A stretch of DNA of 12,873 nt, from contig JBQCDV010000130.1 of assembly GCA_051960855.1 (NCBI GenBank), positions 1-12,873 on the forward strand. The letters are read 5' to 3'. The notes below the pieces were generated by a model, which was not told the origin of the DNA, ran no database searches, and saw only the letters and a program-made list of their open reading frames with translations. Shown piece after piece: positions 1 through 6,305 of the stretch. This DNA is from JBQCDV01 sp051960855. Lineage in GTDB: Bacteria; Actinomycetota; Actinomycetes; JAJZTN01. The number at the start of each line of letters is the position of its first letter. The stretch's first letter is position 1. The translations under genes and the position numbers were made by a program.

Positions 1-655
1 CGAGATCCGCCGTCGGGGTCTTCGACACGAGCTGAGCCGGCGCCCCCAGGTGCTGGGCGACCGCGCGGACGCGGCGCTTGGTGAGGCCCGCGAGCGGGGT
101 GACGTCCGCAGCGCCGTCACCGAACTTGGTGAAGAAGCCCATCACCGCCTCCGCCGCATGGTCGGTCCCTACGACGAGGGCTCCCAGCGCGCCCGCAATC
201 GCGTACTGCGCGACCATGCGCTGCCGCGCCTTGACGTTGCCGCGCACAAAGTCCGCCCGTGCTCGGTCGCCCGCCAGCCGATCGGCCGTCGGCCCAGTGA
301 GCGAGGCCATCGTCGCCTCGACCGCAGGCCGGATGTCCACGCGGCACGAGGAGTGCGGCCGGATGAACTCCAGCGCCGCCTGGGCGTCCGCCTCGTCGGC
401 CTGGCTGCCGTAAGGCAGGCGCACCGCGGTGAACGTCGCCCCGACCCGCTCACAGGCGAGCTGGCTCAGGCGCCCCGCGGTGGTCGAGTCGACCCCGCCG
501 GAGATGCCGAGGACGTAGCCGCTGGCACGGGCCGACGTGAGGTAGTCGGCGAGGAAACGGATGCGGGCCTCGGCCTCCGCCGCGGCGTCGAAGTCATCGG
601 TCACACCGAGGGCAGCGCGCACGCTGGAGCGGTCAAGGTCGACGGGTGCGGTCAC
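1..655 (-). CDS. nadE: NH3-dependent NAD+ synthetase, N-terminal part (truncated by window edge)
   Basis: This enzyme makes NAD+ from deamido-NAD+, ATP and ammonia, the last step of NAD biosynthesis, in the cytoplasm. The 218 residues visible show the PP-loop ATP-binding motif SGGVDST (residues 52-58), the segment GNVKARQRM (139-147), and the block from GTDHAAEA (163-170) through GFFTKFGDGAADVTPL (173-188) that is typical of the short, ammonia-dependent NadE type. No glutaminase domain precedes the PP-loop, so it is not the glutamine-dependent type. Family members are about 270-280 residues long, so roughly the last 55-60 residues lie beyond the left edge. I chose the GTG at 655-653 because AGGAG (662-666) stands 6 nt upstream. 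It follows the DUF3037 gene on the same strand after a 130-nt gap, so it could be co-transcribed or have its own promoter; I saw no convincing promoter. Confidence 0.95.
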   Translation of the reverse strand, partial: MTAPVDLDRSSVRAALGVTDDFDAAAEAEARIRFLADYLTSARASGYVLGISGGVDSTTAGRLSQLACERVGATFTAVRLPYGSQADEADAQAALEFIRPHSSCRVDIRPAVEATMASLTGPTADRLAGDRARADFVRGNVKARQRMVAQYAIAGALGALVVGTDHAAEAVMGFFTKFGDGAADVTPLAGLTKRRVRAVAQHLGAPAQLVSKTPTADL

Positions 656-741
656 GCGAGGCTCCTGCGACAGTCGTGGGTGTCCAACGGCGATGAACGG
701 TCGCCTCCGAGCCTAGGAGGCAGTGCCGGGGCGCGCTTCCG

Positions 742-827
742 GGCCTCAGCGCACGAGACACCCGAGCAGCCGCTCCGCCTCGGCCTCAGCGCACGAGACA
801 CCCGAGCAGCCGCTCCGCCTCGGCCTC
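742..827. repeat. Perfect 40-bp tandem duplication across the end of the DUF3037 gene
   Basis: The 46 bases 742-787 are repeated exactly at 782-827, which is a tandem duplication with a 40-bp period. The first mismatch to the right is 788 versus 828, and to the left 741 versus 781. Each copy carries the last codons of the DUF3037 gene (EAERLLGCLVR) and its TGA stop. The copy at 782-827 is the functional 3' end. The outer copy is a fossil tail in the 3' untranslated region, in a different frame because 40 is not a multiple of 3. Confidence 0.95.
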
Positions 828-1169
828 CGGAGCGTCGGTCAGCCCGGTGTGCACGGCCGAGTGCTGCACCACGGTGCTGCGGGGAGCGACCAGCCATCGG
901 AAGCGCTCACCCGGAGGACGCGCACCGATTCCGCCGGCGACGGCTCCTCCCCGGCACACCTGCTCGAGAGCAGCGAGCGACTGCCGCACACCCTCCACGT
1001 CGACCGCCGGCCAGAGCGCCGACAGCCGCTGCTCGTCGACGTGCCACGCCATGTCCAGGACGTCGCGCATCTGGCAGTAGACGATGACTCCGACGTTGAC
1101 CTGCTCGCCACGCCGCACGTCCGGCACGACGCGCACGACGACGTACTCGAAGAGCTCGCGCCCGGTCAC
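786..1169 (-). CDS. DUF3037 family protein
   Basis: This is a 127-residue protein matching the DUF3037 family, whose biochemical function I do not know. Family hallmarks are the N-terminal block YVVVRVVPDVRRGEQVNVGV (9-28, continuing IVYC) and the block RFRWLVAPRSTVVQHSAVHTG, followed by a short helix to the C-terminus. It has no signal peptide or membrane segment. I placed the start at GTG 1169-1167, which overlaps the TGA of the HipA-like gene (1168-1166) as GTGA and has a GGGGGA-type Shine-Dalgarno a few bases upstream. An alternative GTG at 1181 would add four residues and a 16-nt overlap. The overlap implies translational coupling, so the two products probably work together. Its 3' end is duplicated in tandem. 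Confidence 0.85.
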   Translation of the reverse strand: MTGRELFEYVVVRVVPDVRRGEQVNVGVIVYCQMRDVLDMAWHVDEQRLSALWPAVDVEGVRQSLAALEQVCRGGAVAGGIGARPPGERFRWLVAPRSTVVQHSAVHTGLTDAPEAEAERLLGCLVR

Positions 1170-2074
1170 GCCGTCCCCCACGCCCGGCGGAGGTGGTCGA
1201 CCCGCGCGGCGAAGTACTCCTGGTAGCGGCGTCGGACGGCACGCAGCGCCGGCGCCGAGTCGCCGCCCGGCTCGGGCTCAAGGTCGACAGCGGCCGTGCC
1301 ACCGTCGGACAGCGCGAAGGCCGACTGCGCATCGCCGGCGATTCCGCCGCTCTCCCCGAGCAGCCAGTCCTCCGGCACCTGGTCCAGCACGTCCGCGACC
1401 AGCTCCGGTGTGACCCGAGGGGCGAGCTCGACGGCGGCGCGGCGCCGCGCAGCGTCGTTCGCGAAGGGGGCGAGCACGTGGTCGCTGTCGTCATAGGGCC
1501 GCTCGGCCGCGCGGCGCACCGACTCCCGAACGTCGCTGTCGGCCAGCTCGCCGCCGTCGGCCGCAGGCGCTGGCAGCGGAGGCCATCCGTGGTGGAACCA
1601 GAGGGTCGCGCCATGGTCGATCAGCCAGAGCTGTCGGTGCCACAGGAGCAGGTTGGGGTTGCGCCAGCTGCGGTCGGCGTTGCTGACGAGGGAGTCGAAC
1701 CACAGCACCCGCGCCGCCAGCTCAGCGTCGGGGTCTCGCCAGGCGAGCGGCTCGAAGCCGAGGGCCCCGGGCAGGAAGTCCATGCCGAGGTTGGGCCCGC
1801 CGCTGGCCTTGAGCAGGTCCTGGACCTCCTGGTCGGGCTCGGCTTTGCCCAACTCCGGGTCGAGGTCGACGACCACCAGCTCGGGCACCGGCAGCCCCAG
1901 CCGCCGGCCCAGCGCCCCGCTGACGACCTCCGCGACGAGCGCCTTGCGGCCCTGACCGGCGGCGCGGAACTTCACCACGTAGGTGCCGCAGTCGTCGGCC
2001 TCCAGCAGGCCGGGCAGCGAGCCGCCCTCGCGCAGCGGCGCGACATAGCGGGTCGCGGTGACGGAGCGGAGCAC
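1166..2074 (-). CDS. HipA-like kinase family protein
   Basis: This 302-residue protein has a HipA-like kinase fold (the HipA_2 type of actinobacteria) and no HipB partner. Visible kinase features are VVKF (33-36) with the presumed ATP-binding lysine K35, the conserved glutamate in LVAE (E49), a catalytic-loop-like SNADRSWRN (131-139) with D134 as candidate catalytic base and N139, and LIDHG (151-155) with D153 as candidate metal ligand, corresponding to the DFG-like position. A variable linker (about 165-205) and a helical C-terminus ending RRRYQEYFAARVDHLRRAW follow. The substrate is unknown; HipA itself phosphorylates glutamyl-tRNA synthetase, but that cannot be assumed here. The start GTG 2074-2072 has no Shine-Dalgarno, but a -10-like TAACCT lies 6 nt upstream, suggesting a leaderless mRNA. 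It is coupled to the downstream DUF3037 gene by a GTGA overlap. Confidence 0.85.
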   Translation of the reverse strand: MLRSVTATRYVAPLREGGSLPGLLEADDCGTYVVKFRAAGQGRKALVAEVVSGALGRRLGLPVPELVVVDLDPELGKAEPDQEVQDLLKASGGPNLGMDFLPGALGFEPLAWRDPDAELAARVLWFDSLVSNADRSWRNPNLLLWHRQLWLIDHGATLWFHHGWPPLPAPAADGGELADSDVRESVRRAAERPYDDSDHVLAPFANDAARRRAAVELAPRVTPELVADVLDQVPEDWLLGESGGIAGDAQSAFALSDGGTAAVDLEPEPGGDSAPALRAVRRRYQEYFAARVDHLRRAWGTA

Positions 2075-2109
2075 GCCGTCAGGTTAGGGGGCGAGGCTGA
2101 CAGAGTCCG
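2075..2109 (-). promoter_or_regulatory. Putative leaderless promoter of the HipA-like gene
   Basis: On the minus strand, CGGACT (2104-2109) is followed after 17 nt by TAACCT (2081-2086) and, 6 nt later, by the GTG start of the HipA-like gene. The -35 matches TTGACA only at the GAC core, and the -10 fits TAnnnT. The distance places transcription initiation at or next to the start codon, and no ribosome-binding site is present. Both points suit a leaderless transcript, which is common in actinobacteria. Assigned by eye. Confidence 0.4.
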
Positions 2110-2125
2110 GGTGAGAGCGGCAGCA

Positions 2126-2500
2126 TCAGTCGGGCAGGGCGACGTTCAGGACCCAGCTGACGAGGGTGACGACCAGCGAGCCGAGCAGCGCCGCGATGAA
2201 GCCGTCCACCCGGAACGCCAGCGACGTCTGCGACGCGATCCACGAGGTGAGCAGCAGCATCAGCGCGTTGATGACAAACGTGATCAGCCCGAGCGTCAGG
2301 ACGTAGAGCGGCAGCGTCAGCAGCCTCACCACGGGCCGCACCAGCGAGTTCACGACCCCGAAGACCAGGGCGACGAGCAGCACGCTGACCACCTTCTGGG
2401 TGGCGGTGCCGGTGGGGGCGAGGGTGATGCCCGCGACGACGATCGACGCGACCCACAGGGCCACCGCGTTGACGCCGATCCGGAGGAGGAGGCTCTTCAC
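2126..2500 (-). CDS. Phage holin family 4 (YvlD-like) small membrane protein
   Basis: This is a 124-residue integral membrane protein of the Phage_holin_4_2/YvlD family, of unknown physiological role despite its name; it is a common chromosomal gene and not evidence of a prophage. Four hydrophobic segments lie at about 4-25, 36-52, 60-88 and 100-121. The family signature NSLVRPVVRLLTLPL (51-65), leading into YVLTLGLITFVINALML, is intact. I chose GTG 2500-2498, giving the usual MKSLLLRIGVN start; a TTG at 2518 would add six unconserved residues. No well-placed Shine-Dalgarno precedes either candidate. It lies upstream of the HipA-like gene on the same strand, 51 nt away, and divergent from hisC. 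Confidence 0.85.
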   Translation of the reverse strand: MKSLLLRIGVNAVALWVASIVVAGITLAPTGTATQKVVSVLLVALVFGVVNSLVRPVVRLLTLPLYVLTLGLITFVINALMLLLTSWIASQTSLAFRVDGFIAALLGSLVVTLVSWVLNVALPD

Positions 2501-2510
2501 CCACCCATGA

Positions 2511-2523
2511 TCACGCAACGTGA
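2511..2523. promoter_or_regulatory. Short inverted repeat in the holin/hisC divergent gap
   Basis: TCACG-CAA-CGTGA is a perfect 5-bp inverted repeat with a 3-nt centre, just upstream of the holin-family gene in the 155-nt divergent intergenic region 2501-2655. The same gap has a TAGCGT at 2583-2588 that could be a -10 for hisC, but without a recognisable -35. Function is unproven and a 5-bp repeat can arise by chance. Confidence 0.2.
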
Positions 2524-2655
2524 CGAGCGGCCGCGGGATTTCGCGCCCCTCGGGCCCGAACGGCGCGGTCGCCGGCGCGCGATAGCGTCACGGCTCAGGC
2601 TGGGCGGCGGGGCGACCCGGGCGCCCGTCGGAAGCGGGAACTGCCGGAGGTTGAC

Positions 2656-3756
2656 GTGAGTGACGCGGATGCCGAGACCGTGATGACGCCCAAGCTGCGC
2701 GCGGTGCTCGACGGGCTGCCTGTCTACAAGCCGGGGCGGCCGCCGGCCCCGCGGGAGGGCGTCACCACCTACAAGGTGTCCTCCAACGAGAACCCGTATC
2801 CGCCGCTGCCCGGTGTCATCGAGGCTGCGATGGCGGCGGCCGGACAGATGAACCGCTACCCCGATCTGGCGGCGACCGCGCTCGTCGAGGCCCTGTCCCG
2901 CCGTCTCGACGTGCCCGCCGACCACATCGCGCTGGGGACCGGGTCGGTCGGCGTGCTGCAGCAGATCGTGCAGGCGACCGCTGGTGACGGCGACGAGGTC
3001 GTCTACGCGTGGCGGTCGTTCGAGGCCTACCCGATCGTGGTGCAGATCGCCGGCGCCCGGTCGGTGCAGGTCCCGGTCACGGCTGACGAGCGGCATGACC
3101 TGCGCGCCATGGCCGACGCCGTGACCGACCGCACCCGGCTGATCCTGGTGTGCTCCCCCAACAACCCGACGGGCCCGGCGGTGCACCAGGACGAGCTCGA
3201 TGAGTTGCTCGAGCGGGTGCCGCGCGACGTGCTCGTCGTCGTGGACGAGGCCTACGTGGAGTTCGTGCGCGACCCAGAGGCGGTCGACGGCCTCGCGACC
3301 TACCGGCGTCATCCCAACGTCGCGGTGCTCCGGACCTTCAGCAAGGCCTACGGTCTGGCAGGACTCCGGGTCGGCTACGCCGTGGCGCCCTCGCCCGTCG
3401 CCGAAGCCCTGCGCAAGACCGCGGTGCCCTTTGGGGTCAGTGCCATCGCGCAGGCCGCGGCCGTCGCGTCCCTCGGTGAGGAGGAGGCGCTGCAGGAGCG
3501 TGTGCGGGAGCTGGTGCGGGAGCGCGACCGGGTGCACGCCGCACTGGCCGAGCAGGGCTGGGAGGTCGTGCCGAGCGAGGCCAACTTCGTGTGGCTGCGC
3601 CTGGGGTCGGACACTCCGGCCTTCGCTGCGGCCTGCGAGGAGGCAGGGATCATGGTGCGGCCCTACGCGACAGATGGCGTCCGCATCACGATCGGTGAGC
3701 CCGAGGCCAACGATGTCTTCCTCGCCGTGGCCAAGCAGTGGCGCGCCCACCGCTGA
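2656..3756 (+). CDS. hisC: Histidinol-phosphate / aromatic aminotransferase (HisC family)
   Basis: This is a PLP-dependent fold-type I aminotransferase of 366 residues, the normal length for HisC. It would convert imidazole-acetol phosphate to histidinol phosphate, or act on aromatic 2-oxo acids such as phenylpyruvate. Landmarks are SSNENPYPP (42-50), the PLP phosphate-site region GTGSVGVLQQ (94-103), SPNNPTG (167-173), VVDEAYVEF (195-203) with the PLP-pyridine aspartate D197, TFSKAYGLAGLRVGY (227-241) with the Schiff-base lysine K230, and the C-terminal GVRITIGEPEAND (341-353). GGAGG (2646-2650) lies 5 nt before the GTG start. No other his gene is nearby; actinobacteria often carry such a second copy (HisC2/Pat), so a role in phenylalanine synthesis is as plausible as histidine synthesis. 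It heads the block leading into psuK-psuG. Confidence 0.9.
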   Translation: MSDADAETVMTPKLRAVLDGLPVYKPGRPPAPREGVTTYKVSSNENPYPPLPGVIEAAMAAAGQMNRYPDLAATALVEALSRRLDVPADHIALGTGSVGVLQQIVQATAGDGDEVVYAWRSFEAYPIVVQIAGARSVQVPVTADERHDLRAMADAVTDRTRLILVCSPNNPTGPAVHQDELDELLERVPRDVLVVVDEAYVEFVRDPEAVDGLATYRRHPNVAVLRTFSKAYGLAGLRVGYAVAPSPVAEALRKTAVPFGVSAIAQAAAVASLGEEEALQERVRELVRERDRVHAALAEQGWEVVPSEANFVWLRLGSDTPAFAAACEEAGIMVRPYATDGVRITIGEPEANDVFLAVAKQWRAHR

Positions 3757-4757
3757 CTCCGGAGGTCTCCGACGTCCCGAACGCCGCTGTCGGTGGCGGG
3801 CCGCCGTCGTCGCGCCCCGTCGTGCTCGTGGTGGGGGATGTCATCGACGATGTCGTGGTCCGGCCCCTCACGGCCGTGACGCACGGCAGTGACACCCCCG
3901 CCGAGATCCGTTCGCTGCCGGGTGGCTCGGGGGCGAACACGGCCGCCTGGCTGGGCGAGCTCGGCGCTGCGGTGCGCTTCGCTGGCCGGGTCGGGGTCGA
4001 CGGTCTGTCGGGGCACACTGCTGCGTTGGCGCGCCATCGCGTCGACGCCCGCCTCGTCGGTGACGTCGACCTGCCCAGCGGGGCCATCGTGCTGCTCGTC
4101 GGCACCGATGCCGAGCGGACGATGTATGTCGAGCGCGGCGCCAATCGCGCGCTCTGTCCGGGCGACCTGCCCGACTCGCTGCTCGCCGACGTCGCGGTCC
4201 TGCACGTCAGCGGCTACAGCTTCTTCCTCGACTCCGTCCGGCAGTCGGTGCTCGACCTCATGGCGAGGGCCCGTCGCCTTAGTGTCACAGTGACGCTTGA
4301 CCCCGGGTCCGTGGCGTTCCTGCGCGACGTCACGCCGGCGGCTTTCGTGACGTGGACCTCTGGGGTGGGTGTCGTCTTCCCCAACCTCGACGAGGCGCGC
4401 GCACTGACCGCGCTCGAGGACCCGGCGGACGTCGTTCGGGAGCTCCTCAGGTGGTACGAGGTCGCTGTCGTCACGCTCGGCCCACAAGGGTCCATCGCGT
4501 CAACTCGACGCGAACCCGCTCCCGTCTTCGTTCCCTCGTCGGCCACCGATGTCGTCGACTCGACGGGCGCCGGGGACGCCTTCGCCGCCGGCTTCCTCGC
4601 CCGATGGCTCGCCGCCGGCGACGGCCGGGTCGAGCTGCTGTCGTCTGACCTGCTCACCCAGTGCCTGCAGTCCGCGAATGCCGCCGCCGGACGCGCTGTG
4701 GCGTCTCTCGGTGGCCGCCCCCCTCTGCCCGCCCCTTCACCACTGGAGTTGCCGTGA
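3738..4757 (+). CDS. psuK: PfkB-family carbohydrate kinase, probable pseudouridine kinase
   Basis: This is a ribokinase/PfkB-fold kinase, most likely phosphorylating pseudouridine to pseudouridine 5'-phosphate, since psuG follows with a 4-nt overlap. In 339-residue numbering it shows VVGDVIDD (31-38), PfkB signature 1 GGSGANTAAWLGELG (62-76), LDPGS (187-191), NLDEA (216-220), VVTLGPQGS (244-252) and signature 2 DSTGAGDAFAAGF (274-286) with catalytic base D280. Substrate assignment rests on context; the kinase family also covers ribokinase, adenosine kinase and sugar kinases. The start is uncertain. GTG 3738 overlaps hisC by 19 nt and lacks a good Shine-Dalgarno, while GTG 3822 begins right at the first strand but also lacks one. 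An excellent GGAGG (3761-3765) precedes an in-frame GTC at 3774. Confidence 0.85.
   Translation: MARPPLTPEVSDVPNAAVGGGPPSSRPVVLVVGDVIDDVVVRPLTAVTHGSDTPAEIRSLPGGSGANTAAWLGELGAAVRFAGRVGVDGLSGHTAALARHRVDARLVGDVDLPSGAIVLLVGTDAERTMYVERGANRALCPGDLPDSLLADVAVLHVSGYSFFLDSVRQSVLDLMARARRLSVTVTLDPGSVAFLRDVTPAAFVTWTSGVGVVFPNLDEARALTALEDPADVVRELLRWYEVAVVTLGPQGSIASTRREPAPVFVPSSATDVVDSTGAGDAFAAGFLARWLAAGDGRVELLSSDLLTQCLQSANAAAGRAVASLGGRPPLPAPSPLELP
3761..3765 (+). promoter_or_regulatory. Ribosome-binding site with no standard start codon behind it
   Basis: GGAGG lies 5 nt after the hisC stop codon. Eight nt downstream, in the psuK frame, is GTC (3774-3776), encoding the valine of SDVPNAAV. Between here and GTG 3822 no ATG, GTG or TTG occurs in that frame. 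The spacing is ideal, so either relatives have GTG here, or the base at 3776 differs from the real genome, or the site is incidental. Confidence 0.5.
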
Positions 4758-5677
4758 ACAAGCCTTCCGCAGACCTGATCGACCTCGCACCCGAGGTGGC
4801 GGATGCCCTGGCATCCGGTGGCGCCGTCGTGGCTCTGGAGTCCACGATCCTCAGCCACGGCCTGCCGCGCGACAGCAGCCTCGAGGTGGGCGGTCGGATC
4901 GAGGGAGCCGTCCGGTCAGCGGGTGCGGTGCCGGCGACGATCGCCCTGATCGACGGGCGCGTGAAGGTGGGACTCGGTCACGACGACCTGGTGCGCATCA
5001 CCCAGCACGACGACGTTGCCAAGGTGAGCGTGCGCGACGTTCCCGCCGCGCTGGCCCGCCGCGCTGCCGGTGCGACCACTGTGGCCAGTACGTCCTGGCT
5101 GGCGTCGCTTGCGGGCGTCCGGGTCTTCGCGACGGGCGGCCTTGGCGGCGTGCACCGCGAGGCGCAGGAGAGCTATGACGAGTCGGCAGATCTCGTTGCC
5201 CTGTCGCGCGTTCCGGTCACCGTCGTGTGCGCTGGAGTCAAGTCGATCCTCGACGTCCCCGCGACGCTCGAGCGCCTCGAGACCCTGTCGGTGGCGGTGC
5301 TCGGCTACCGGACCTCGACCTTCCCCGGCTTCTACATCCGCGACACGGGGCTGGAGCTGCCGTGGCGAGTCGAGACTGCCGACGAGATCGCTGAGGTCAT
5401 GCGGGCGCGGGACGCACTCGGTGTCGAGCAGGGGCTCGTCATCGCGAATCCGGTCGATGAGGACCGCCAGCTCGACCGCGACCTGCACGATCAGGTCCTC
5501 GCGGCCGCGCTGACCCGGATGCGCGAGCGTGGGATCCGTGGCAAGGACGTGACACCGTTCCTGCTCAGTGAGTTCCACGAGCAGACGCACGGCGCCTCGC
5601 TGCGCGTCAACATCGACCTGGTGCTGTCCAACGCGCGCCTCGCCGGTGAGATCGCCGTCGCAGCGGCGAGGCAGTGA
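4754..5677 (+). CDS. psuG: Pseudouridine-5'-phosphate glycosidase
   Basis: PsuG cleaves the C-C glycosidic bond of pseudouridine 5'-phosphate, giving uracil and ribose 5-phosphate, and acts with PsuK in the cytoplasm. The 307 residues match the family length of about 300-315. Conserved blocks are VALESTILSHGLP (26-38) with E29, DVAKVSVRDVP (87-97) with K90, FATGGLGGVHREAQ (125-138), ESYDESADL (139-147) supplying the likely Mn2+-binding aspartates, and VCAGVKSILD (158-167) with K163. E29, K90 and K163 line up with E31, K93 and K166 of the E. coli enzyme. I chose GTG 4754 because it overlaps the psuK stop as GTGA and TGGAG (4744-4748) precedes it by 5 nt; the frame is open further upstream but lies inside psuK. 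No pseudouridine transporter gene is adjacent. Confidence 0.95.
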   Translation: MNKPSADLIDLAPEVADALASGGAVVALESTILSHGLPRDSSLEVGGRIEGAVRSAGAVPATIALIDGRVKVGLGHDDLVRITQHDDVAKVSVRDVPAALARRAAGATTVASTSWLASLAGVRVFATGGLGGVHREAQESYDESADLVALSRVPVTVVCAGVKSILDVPATLERLETLSVAVLGYRTSTFPGFYIRDTGLELPWRVETADEIAEVMRARDALGVEQGLVIANPVDEDRQLDRDLHDQVLAAALTRMRERGIRGKDVTPFLLSEFHEQTHGASLRVNIDLVLSNARLAGEIAVAAARQ

Positions 5678-6273
5678 TGCTCCCGCCGTTGCCCACGACG
5701 CCGGACTTCCCGGTCTACGGGCTCGATGCGTCGTGGACGGGGGAGCGGTGGCTGGAGCAGTGGGACTGGGTCACGGCGTCGGAGGGGACCCCGATCGACA
5801 ATCTGCTGTGGAAGGTGTCCCTCCGTCACGGTCCTGTCGAGGGCGGTCCTGGCGAGGACGGTCCTGTCGATCGCCGTCCTACCGTCGTCGTCACGACTGT
5901 TCCGAAACGGCCGAGGATCCAGATTTCGCCGCGCTCCTGGACGGCGCCGGCAGGGTTGAACGATGCCGCGGGCTCTGCCTTCCTCGGGCTCATCTCTCGG
6001 ATTGCGCCCACCGGTGCCTCACGGGTTGCGTGGCTGCGCGAGCAGCTGGACGGATGGCAGCGGCCTGGCCTTCCCTTGCAGGACGAGTGGGTGCCGACCA
6101 CGGTTGCCGTCGACGGTGTTCAGCGACCCTTCCTGCTGCTCGTGCGCGACTCGTGCTGGGCGGCGGTCGGTGAGACCGGCGACGTCGCCGTCGGCCTCTG
6201 GGGGGACCAGGTCGAGTTGGCAGACTTGGGTCTCGTCCCGGTCGATGCCGGTCAACTGCCGCGTCAGGACTGA
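5674..6273 (+). CDS. Uncharacterised protein coupled to psuG
   Basis: I do not recognise this 199-residue protein. The GTG start at 5674 overlaps the psuG TGA as GTGA, the next codon is ATG (5677), and GCGAGG lies a few bases upstream, so translation is probably coupled to psuG. The sequence is soluble-looking, with no signal peptide or membrane segment. It is rich in tryptophan and proline near the N-terminus (ASWTGERWLEQWDWV at about 19-33, IDNLLWKVSL at about 41-50), then has a low-complexity stretch of pentapeptide repeats, then a second half with ISRIAPTGASRVAWLREQLDG and PFLLLVRDSCWAAVGETGDVAVGLWGD, which reads like beta strands. Codon use resembles the neighbours. It converges on the MFS gene with 32 nt between stop codons. 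Confidence 0.75.
   Translation: MMLPPLPTTPDFPVYGLDASWTGERWLEQWDWVTASEGTPIDNLLWKVSLRHGPVEGGPGEDGPVDRRPTVVVTTVPKRPRIQISPRSWTAPAGLNDAAGSAFLGLISRIAPTGASRVAWLREQLDGWQRPGLPLQDEWVPTTVAVDGVQRPFLLLVRDSCWAAVGETGDVAVGLWGDQVELADLGLVPVDAGQLPRQD
5830..5880 (+). repeat. 15-nt coding tandem repeat (pentapeptide repeats)
   Basis: Three 15-nt units (5830-5844, 5845-5859, 5860-5874) plus a 6-nt partial unit lie in the unknown gene. The first reads GGTCCTGTCGAGGGC. They encode GPVEG-GPGED-GPVDR-RP. Similarity between units at the DNA level suggests recent slippage expansion that kept the frame. Confidence 0.8.
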
Positions 6274-6305
6274 GGGCCCGGTCAGCGTCGGCGACGTGTC
6301 GGAGA

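Noticed and set aside
703..721. Possible terminator hairpin GCCTCC...GGAGGC between the DUF3037 gene and nadE
   Set aside because: The stem is only 6 bp with a 7-nt loop and no T-tract on either strand. A TAGGCT in its loop resembles a -10 for nadE but has no matching -35.
2126..2500. Prophage lysis gene
   Set aside because: The family is named after phage holins, but this YvlD-like group is widespread as a chromosomal membrane protein and no other phage gene, integrase or att site is nearby.
1193..2659. Long plus-strand open frame (about 488 codons) over the HipA-like and holin-family genes
   Set aside because: It is antisense to two genes with clear family motifs. Its product is Arg/Gln/Asp-rich and low-complexity, as expected from third-position GC bias, with no recognisable domain.
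2497..3750. Long minus-strand open frame (about 417 codons) over hisC
   Set aside because: It is antisense to a complete aminotransferase with all catalytic residues; its His/Arg/Gly-rich composition is a shadow of hisC codons.
6274..6305. Bidirectional terminator between the convergent unknown gene and MFS gene
   Set aside because: The 32-nt gap has only short, overlapping 4-bp dyads (for example CGAC-GT-GTCG) and no T-tract, too weak to call.
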